Positions 53,370 to 57,688 of a DNA stretch of 57,688 bases are shown here, in pieces. The notes below the pieces were generated by a model, which was not told the origin of the DNA, ran no database searches, and was given only the letters and a program-made list of their open reading frames with translations. The translations under genes were made by a program, and so were the position numbers. The stretch lies in assembly GCA_024711025.1 (NCBI GenBank), contig JANJTP010000018.1:1-57688 (forward strand), written 5' to 3'. Position 1 is the first letter of the stretch. Each line of letters begins with the position of its first letter. The DNA comes from Solirubrobacteraceae bacterium. Its GTDB lineage: Bacteria; Actinomycetota; Thermoleophilia; Solirubrobacterales; Solirubrobacteraceae.

Positions 53370-53475
53370 AGGGGCGCGGCGCATGATGCTCCTGCGAACG
53401 CACCTCGCAAGTGCACCTCCTCCCAGAAGCACAGGAATCGGCCCGCCTCAAGCGGGTCGATTCCTTTCTGGGGGG
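53370..53475 (+). ncRNA. Candidate structured non-coding RNA
   Basis: From the predicted transcript start, a small hairpin GCAC/GTGC (53400-53414) is followed by a long one: outer stem CCCAGA (53422-53427) / TCTGGG (53467-53472) and a continuous 14-bp inner stem 53433-53446 / 53452-53465 (one G-T pair) with loop CTCAA. I match it to no RNA family. Confidence 0.45.
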
Positions 53476-53510
53476 GCTCGCGGAACGGCTGGGGGGCTCG
53501 CGGAACGGGC
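53471..53510. repeat. Two 20-bp direct repeats
   Basis: GGGGGGCTCGCGGAACGG begins both 53471 and 53491; the copies differ only in their last two bases. They follow the long hairpin directly. Confidence 0.8.
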
Positions 53511-53520
53511 CCGTTCGGGC

Positions 53521-53700
53521 CGGCCGGGCGCCTCACGGGCGAAAGCCGCCGATCTGGACGGCGGGCCGGCCGGGCGCCTCACGGGCGAAGCCGCCGATCT
53601 GGACGGCGGGTCGGCCGGGCGCCTCACGGGCGAAGCCGCCGGCCTGGGCGGCGAGCTGGCCTGGCGCATCACGGGCGGAGTCGCCGGTCTGGGTGGGGTC
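53521..53700. repeat. Four ~45-bp tandem repeats
   Basis: Unit of about 45 bp beginning GGCCGGGCGCCTCACGGGCG and containing GATCTGGACGGCGGG. Copies 1-3 are close (copy 1 has one extra A), copy 4 is degenerate. Each unit can form a CCGCC/GGCGG stem with the loop GATCTGGAC. The frame reading AGRLTGEAADLDGGS has coding-like third positions, so a decayed repeat protein is possible. Confidence 0.8.
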
Positions 53701-53725
53701 TCCTCGGACCGCCGAGCCCGGCCCG

Positions 53726-55039
53726 TCAGCCCTCAGCGGGCGGGGCCGCCGTGCGCGGGCGGATCCGGACCGCCTCGATGCGGTTCTCGCGGACCGACTC
53801 GACGCGGATCGAGTAGCCGTCGGCGCGCACCGTGTCGCCGCGCTTGGGCAGCCGGCCGAGCTCGTCGAACACGAGGCCGCCGACGGAGTTGTAGGCGTCC
53901 GTCTCCACGGGCAGCTCGATTCCGTGATCGAGTAGGTCTGTGATCGACACGTGGCCGCGCACGAACCAGTCGCCGTTTGCGAGCCGGCGGATCGCCCCGC
54001 CCGCCGGATCGGTCTCGTCGTCGATCTCGCCGACGACCTCCTCGACGATGTCCTCGACCGTCACGACGCCGGCCGTGCGCCCGTACTCGTCGACGACGAC
54101 GGCGAGCGACGAGCGCTCGCGCTGCAGGTCGGCGAGCAGGTCGTCGAGCGGCTTGGTCTCGGGAACGATCAGCGCCGGCTTGACGAGCGGCTCGATCGAC
54201 GCCTGGGGCCCGTCGGCCATGTAGCGACGCACGAGCGAGTTGGCGTGGACGGTGCCGCGCACGCGGTCGGAGCTCTCGTCCTCGGTGACGACGAGCCGCG
54301 TGTGGCCCGAGGAGACGCAGCGGCGCAGCGCCGTCTCGATGTCGTCGGAGACGTCGATCGTGACGACCGCGGGAATCGGCGTCATCACCTGACGGGCCTC
54401 CTGCTCGTGCAGGTGGAAGACGCCCGCCAGCATCCCCGCCTCGCCGGCGTCGAGCTTGCCGCCGACATGGGCCTGGGAGATCAGCAGCTTCAGGTCCTCC
54501 GGCGAGGCCTCGTCGTGGAAGCCGGCGTGCGGGTCGATGCGGCCGAGTCGCAGGATGCCGTTCGACGCCGCGTTGAGCGTCGAGATCGCCGGCCGCATGA
54601 CGATCTCGAACACGTCGAGCACCAGCGCCGAGTGACACGCGACGCTCTCGGCCCGGACGATCGCGAAGATCTTCGGGACCTGCTCGCCGGCGACGACGTG
54701 CAGCGCGGTGACGAGGACGTAGGCGATCGCGACCGAGACGACGACGGCGGCGCCGTGGGCCGCCACGCCGCCGATGAGCGGCTCGAAGATCCGCGCGACG
54801 GCCGGCTCGCCGAGGAAGCCGATGCCCAGCGAGGCCATGGTGATCCCGAACTGACAGGCCGACAGGTAGCGCGACAGGCTGCCCTGCTGGCGCAGCGCCC
54901 GGGCCGCGCCGCGCACGCCTGCGTGCGCCTGCTGCTCGAGCCGGGCGCGCGTGGCGCGTACCAGCGCGAACTCGGCCGCGACGAAGAACCCGTTGACCAG
55001 CACGAGCACGAGGACCGCGAGCAGGAGCAGCGCGGTCAT
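53726..55039 (-). CDS. CNNM/CorC (HlyC) family membrane protein with CBS domains
   Basis: 437-aa protein (439 from a GTG two codons upstream). A DUF21/CNNM transmembrane domain (about 1-190; VNGFFVAAEFALVRATRARL is its signature) is followed by a CBS pair (about 205-330, MTPIPAVVTIDVSDDIETAL and VVVDEYGRTAGVVTVEDIVE) and a C-terminal CorC_HlyC domain (FVRGHVSITDLLDHG onward). Members are linked to magnesium/cobalt export or resistance; despite the 'hemolysin' name no toxicity is implied. A TATGCT hexamer at 55101-55106 might start a leadered transcript. Confidence 0.9.
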   Translation of the reverse strand: MTALLLLAVLVLVLVNGFFVAAEFALVRATRARLEQQAHAGVRGAARALRQQGSLSRYLSACQFGITMASLGIGFLGEPAVARIFEPLIGGVAAHGAAVVVSVAIAYVLVTALHVVAGEQVPKIFAIVRAESVACHSALVLDVFEIVMRPAISTLNAASNGILRLGRIDPHAGFHDEASPEDLKLLISQAHVGGKLDAGEAGMLAGVFHLHEQEARQVMTPIPAVVTIDVSDDIETALRRCVSSGHTRLVVTEDESSDRVRGTVHANSLVRRYMADGPQASIEPLVKPALIVPETKPLDDLLADLQRERSSLAVVVDEYGRTAGVVTVEDIVEEVVGEIDDETDPAGGAIRRLANGDWFVRGHVSITDLLDHGIELPVETDAYNSVGGLVFDELGRLPKRGDTVRADGYSIRVESVRENRIEAVRIRPRTAAPPAEG

Positions 55040-55139
55040 GGGCACGCGGCCTGAGAGCCGCTACTTCGAGGAAGGTCGTCGGGCACGATCGACTCAGCGG
55101 AGCATAGAGGGCATGGCGGCCGGCACGTCCCGAGGTCGC

Positions 55140-55421
55140 TCAGACGAGCTCGTCGATCCGCTCGGCGAGCTCGAAGTCGGCGTCGGTCAGGCCGCCCGCG
55201 CTGTGCGTCGACAGCGTCAGCCTCACCCTGTTCCAGTCGTGAACGAGGATGTCGGGGTGGTGCCCCGCCTCCTCGGCCGCGTGCGCGACGCGGTTGACGA
55301 AGGCCATCGCGGCGGTGAAGCCGGCGAAGTGCAGGTCGCGGACGATCGCCGTGCCCTCACGGCGCCAGAGCCGACCCTCCAGCCGCGCCGCGATCTCCTC
55401 GTCGCCGAGCGTGGTGCTCAT
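55140..55421 (-). CDS. Pterin-4a-carbinolamine dehydratase-like protein
   Basis: 93-aa protein of the PCD/DCoH family: GFTAAMAFVNRVAHAAEEAG and HHPDILVHDWNRVRLTL carry the double-histidine active site, and THSAGGLTDADFELAERID the third conserved part. It recycles oxidised pterin cofactors or serves molybdopterin metabolism. The ATG at 55421 lies 6 nt after TACACT and is preferred over starts up to 43 codons upstream. Confidence 0.88.
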   Translation of the reverse strand: MSTTLGDEEIAARLEGRLWRREGTAIVRDLHFAGFTAAMAFVNRVAHAAEEAGHHPDILVHDWNRVRLTLSTHSAGGLTDADFELAERIDELV

Positions 55422-55427
55422 CGCCGG

Positions 55428-55433
55428 AGTGTA
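55428..55433 (-). promoter_or_regulatory. -10 box (TACACT) of the pterin dehydratase gene
   Basis: TACACT on the minus strand, 6 nt before the ATG at 55421. Divergent from the -10 box at 55453, only 20 bp away. Confidence 0.5.
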
Positions 55434-55452
55434 CGCCGCACGGCTCGCCTCA

Positions 55453-55458
55453 TACGAT
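55453..55458 (+). promoter_or_regulatory. -10 box (TACGAT) of the BtuF-like gene
   Basis: TACGAT with 8 nt to the GTG at 55467; leaderless mRNA predicted. Confidence 0.5.
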
Positions 55459-55466
55459 CCCCGTCC

Positions 55467-56357
55467 GTGCGCATCGTGAGCCTCGTCCCCCATGCGACCG
55501 AGCTGCTGTTCGCCCTCGGGCTCGGCGACCAGGTCGTCGGCGTCACCCACGAGTGCGACTTCCCGCCTGAGGCGCTGGACCTCCCGCAGCTGACTCGCGA
55601 CGTGCTGCCGGCCGGCCTGGGCGCGGCCGAGATCGATGCCGCGGTGCGCGAGCGAGCCGGCGCCGGAGAGGCGATCTACGAGCTCGACGAGGAGCTGCTC
55701 GCCGAGCTCGAGCCGGATCTCGTCGTCACCCAGGCGCTGTGCCCCGTCTGCGCGGTCGACGTCGCCGCGGTGCGCCAGGCGGCCGAGCGGATGCCGTCAC
55801 AGCCGCGCGTCGTCGCCCTCGACCCGCATACGTTCGGGGAGACGCTCGCCGACGTCCGGACGATCGCGCAGGCGACCCGGGCGGAGGCGGCGGCGCTCGA
55901 GCTGATCGTCCGGCTGCGCTCCCGCGTCGACACGGTGCGCGAGGCGGTGCGCGGCGCCCCGCCCGTGCCGGTCGCGGCGCTCGAGTGGCTCGACCCGGTC
56001 TTCGTCGCCGGCCACTGGACGCCGCAGCTCGTCGAGCTCGCCGGAGGGATCGACGTCCTCGGCTTTCCCGGCGAGGCCTCGCTGCAGGCGAGCTGGGAGA
56101 TGGTCGCCGCCGCGGGCCCGGAGATCGTGGTCGTGATGCCGTGCGGCCTTGACGCCTCACGCGCGCTGACGGAGGCCGACGCGCACGCCGGGGAGCTGCG
56201 CGCGCTCGGTGCGCGGCGAATCGTCGCGGTCGACGCTGCGGCGACGTTCTCGCGCCCCGGACCGCGGCTCGTCGACGGGCTCGAGACGCTCGCTCACGTC
56301 CTGCACCCCGACCGCGTCGCGCACGCGCCGACCGCGGTCCTCGACGTCGAGCTCTAG
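55467..56357 (+). CDS. Cobalamin-binding (BtuF/TroA-fold) protein without signal peptide
   Basis: 296-aa protein of the periplasmic-binding fold used by BtuF: it starts directly with VRIVSLVPHATELLFALGLG, then VVGVTHECDFP, a DLVVTQALCPVCAVD segment and WLDPVFVAGHWTPQLVELAG. There is no signal peptide or lipobox, so it is probably cytoplasmic, as in other 'cobalamin-binding protein' members with unclear roles. CPVC could bind metal. No ABC transporter gene is next to it. Confidence 0.85.
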   Translation: MRIVSLVPHATELLFALGLGDQVVGVTHECDFPPEALDLPQLTRDVLPAGLGAAEIDAAVRERAGAGEAIYELDEELLAELEPDLVVTQALCPVCAVDVAAVRQAAERMPSQPRVVALDPHTFGETLADVRTIAQATRAEAAALELIVRLRSRVDTVREAVRGAPPVPVAALEWLDPVFVAGHWTPQLVELAGGIDVLGFPGEASLQASWEMVAAAGPEIVVVMPCGLDASRALTEADAHAGELRALGARRIVAVDAAATFSRPGPRLVDGLETLAHVLHPDRVAHAPTAVLDVEL

Positions 56358-56378
56358 AGCCGTCCGGGGGCGCGGCTC
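56357..56378. terminator. Bidirectional hairpin between the BtuF-like and rhomboid genes
   Basis: GAGCCG / CGGCTC with flanking CTCT/AGAG pairing, overlapping the stops of both convergent genes. Confidence 0.5.
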
Positions 56379-57204
56379 AGAGGCCGAGCCCGGCACTGCT
56401 CGCGACCGTCTCGGCGCCGGCCACGGCGGCGATCGCGACGGCCGCGCAGACCGCCCAGCCGAGCCACGGCGCGCGACGGCGCTCGCCGATCGCGAACGCC
56501 AGGCCGGTCGCGACGCCTCCGGCCAGGCCTCCGAGATGGCCGCCGATCGAGACGTTCGGGATCGCCAGGCTGAACACGAGGTTGATGACGATCAGCATCC
56601 CGATCCCGGTCTGGAACGGGTTGACGCCGCGCGCCCAGAGGATTGCGGCGATGGCCCCCATCAGGCCGTAGATCGCTCCGGAGGCGCCCACGGTCAGCGC
56701 GTCCGGCTGGAACAGCAGCGCGCCGAAGGCACCGGCGAGCAGCGAAGCGAAGAAGATCGCGGCGAAGCGTGCCGATCCGAGCTGGGGCTCCATCTCGCGG
56801 CCCAGCAGCCAGAGCAGCAGCATGTTGAAGCCGAGGTGCAGCAGCCCGGCGTGCAGGAAGCCGGAGGTCACCAGCCGCCACCAGTCGCCGGCGGCGACCG
56901 CGGGGCCGTAGAGCGCGCCGTCGCGGAACAGCGCGCCGCGCCCGCCGGTCGCACCGAAGCTGCCCTCGGCGAGGAAGGCGACGGCGCAGATCGCGATCAG
57001 TGCGATCGTCACTCGAGGCTCGCCGCCGGCGAGCGCGGGCAGAGAGCGGACCTTGGTCGTCTGCCGTGCGCACTCCGGGCAGCGCATGCCGACCGGGCTC
57101 GGCGTCATGCAGTCGGGGCAGATCGGCCGCCCACAGCTCGAGCACGACACTCGCGTCGGGCGGCCGGGGTGGCGGTAGCAGGTGGTCTCGGTCGTCGTGC
57201 TCAT
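56377..57204 (-). CDS. Rhomboid-family intramembrane serine protease with N-terminal zinc finger
   Basis: 275-aa membrane protease. Residues 8-46 form a cysteine/histidine-rich B-box-like finger (CYRHPGRPTRVSCSSCGRP, then CPDC and CPEC). Then come six to seven membrane segments with the rhomboid motifs FLHAGLLHLGFNMLLLW (116-132), the catalytic Ser175 in GASGAIYG and the partner His223 in GGHLGGLAGG. The finger plus rhomboid layout is common in actinobacteria. ATG at 57204 lies 11 nt after TAGCGT. Confidence 0.93.
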   Translation of the reverse strand: MSTTTETTCYRHPGRPTRVSCSSCGRPICPDCMTPSPVGMRCPECARQTTKVRSLPALAGGEPRVTIALIAICAVAFLAEGSFGATGGRGALFRDGALYGPAVAAGDWWRLVTSGFLHAGLLHLGFNMLLLWLLGREMEPQLGSARFAAIFFASLLAGAFGALLFQPDALTVGASGAIYGLMGAIAAILWARGVNPFQTGIGMLIVINLVFSLAIPNVSIGGHLGGLAGGVATGLAFAIGERRRAPWLGWAVCAAVAIAAVAGAETVASSAGLGL

Positions 57205-57215
57205 CGACTTCGGTC

Positions 57216-57221
57216 ACGCTA
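57216..57221 (-). promoter_or_regulatory. -10 box (TAGCGT) of the rhomboid gene
   Basis: TAGCGT on the minus strand, 11 nt before the ATG at 57204. Confidence 0.4.
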
Positions 57222-57358
57222 CCAGCGGCCCGTGACGCCCACGCCGCCGGTCCTCCCAAGGCGCAACGCCCAGCCGGCGCCGGCGTGCGACGCCTGCGCC
57301 CGCCGAAGCGCCCGGCTTCCGCGCGTCGCTCGATGTCGGCGACGCTCCCGCGCGTCGA

Positions 57359-57688
57359 TCAACCGCGCAGCCGGCGCTCGACGGCGCCCGCGATCGTACG
57401 GGCGGCGGCCGCGGCGAACGCGACCGGGTCCGCATCCTCCGGCCGACGCCGCCCGCGCCGTCGGCGGGCCTGGAGCAGCGCCACGCCCCCGGCGGCGAGC
57501 GTCCCGACGGCGGCCGCCGCGACGGGGCGCACCCAGGTCCGCGGATCGTGCAGCGTGCGCAGCTCCCAGGAGTCGAGCTCGTCGGCGGCGAGCGCGCTGA
57601 TCGTCGTCAGCGCGTCCTCGAGGCGCGCCGATAGGTGGGCCGGCGGCTCGACCGGCGCCAGCGCCCGGCTCAACAGCGCCTCGACGTC
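57359..57688 (-). CDS. Hypothetical protein with one membrane segment, 5' end cut by window
   Basis: At least 109 codons; the frame is open to the right edge, so the start lies outside. The visible part reads ALLSRALAPVEPPAHLSARL, then a predicted soluble stretch DELDSWELRTLHDPRTWVRP, one membrane segment (VAAAAVGTLAAGGVALLQ), a basic run (ARRRRGRRR) and a final helix. The 'LxRALxPVEPPAHLxxRL' opening recalls anti-sigma-factor-like tails, but I would not name it. Confidence 0.5.
   Translation of the reverse strand, partial: DVEALLSRALAPVEPPAHLSARLEDALTTISALAADELDSWELRTLHDPRTWVRPVAAAAVGTLAAGGVALLQARRRRGRRRPEDADPVAFAAAAARTIAGAVERRLRG

Larger units (their letters stand above)
53229..53725. other. 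497-bp gene-free region with repeats and a possible RNA gene
   Basis: Holds two 32-bp direct repeats, a two-box promoter, a 20-bp-stem hairpin, two 20-bp direct repeats and four 45-bp tandem repeats. All three forward frames are open through the 45-bp repeats, and the first unit has an extra base, so I do not call a protein here. Confidence 0.8.

Noticed and set aside
53367-53816. Proteins translated from the 45-bp repeats in any of three frames.
   Set aside because: All frames are open because the repeat has no stops, the first unit carries a frame-shifting base, and the frames run into the opposite-strand CorC-like gene. I report the repeats instead.
1-57688. tRNA, rRNA, transposase, integrase or phage genes.
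   Set aside because: I looked for the T-arm consensus, transposase/recombinase motifs and terminal repeats and saw none; the gene content is core-like throughout.

Overview
The window is a high-G+C (roughly 70% or more by eye), densely packed bacterial chromosome segment of ordinary single-copy genes. Gene content (actinobacterial HtpX-PspAB-PspA-PspAA envelope-stress block, FHA and ParA genes, NhaA-thioredoxin fusion, Ku, a c-di-AMP riboswitch of the actinobacterial type in front of an NlpC/P60 hydrolase) points to an actinobacterium. The style of the proteins suggests the deep-branching Thermoleophilia/Solirubrobacterales, but that rank is inference. I see no rRNA, tRNA, CRISPR array, phage or insertion sequence.

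Layout. 1-7.3 kb: the 5' part of gltB (glutamate synthase), ku, a PLP-dependent decarboxylase, a DUF6328-like membrane protein and an F420-dependent-type NADP reductase. 7.4-16.6 kb: a coupled AddA-like/AddB-like helicase-nuclease pair and DNA topoisomerase III, all on the minus strand. 16.7-21.6 kb: a penicillin-binding protein, a lipoprotein, an SRPBCC protein, a small zinc-finger protein, a zinc-ribbon/FHA protein and a ParA ATPase. 21.7-30.1 kb, minus strand: the operon lgt-lysA-hom-thrC-thrB, whose successive genes overlap by 1 to 8 nt, preceded by the nhaA fusion and an M23 peptidase. 30.2-32.9 kb: htpX-pspAB-pspA-pspAA. 32.9-40.6 kb, minus strand: a six-gene operon ppsA-acsA-E1alpha-E1beta-E2-ACP with a good sigma70-type promoter. 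40.7-45.6 kb: a P-type ATPase, a phosphotransferase/ATPase fusion and a cupin. 45.7-48.4 kb: NlpC/P60 hydrolase with its riboswitch, a 19-bp tandem-repeat block, and a cell-wall-binding-repeat lipoprotein. 48.4-53.2 kb: xseA-xseB-enolase-like operon, then thiolase and 3-hydroxyacyl-CoA dehydrogenase genes. 53.2-53.7 kb: a gene-free stretch with a promoter, a 20-bp stem hairpin and three families of direct repeats. 53.7-57.7 kb: a CorC/HlyC-type protein, pterin dehydratase, a BtuF-like protein, rhomboid and a partial gene.

Two themes run through the window. First, genes inside operons are joined by ATGA, GTGA or TGATG overlaps, so translational coupling is the rule. Second, genes that begin a transcript very often have a TAnnnT hexamer (TAGACT, TAGGCT, TACGCT, TACCCT and similar) only 6-11 nt before the start codon, which predicts leaderless mRNAs. 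I used this to choose many starts. Shine-Dalgarno sites are clear only at a few genes (ppsA, pspA, thiolase, NADP reductase).

The items most worth following up are the gene-free region at 53.2-53.7 kb (possible structured RNA), the pyruvate-dehydrogenase-like operon that ends in an acyl carrier protein, the riboswitch plus 19-bp repeat block at 46.3-46.8 kb, and the predicted 11-codon leader peptide in front of xseA.
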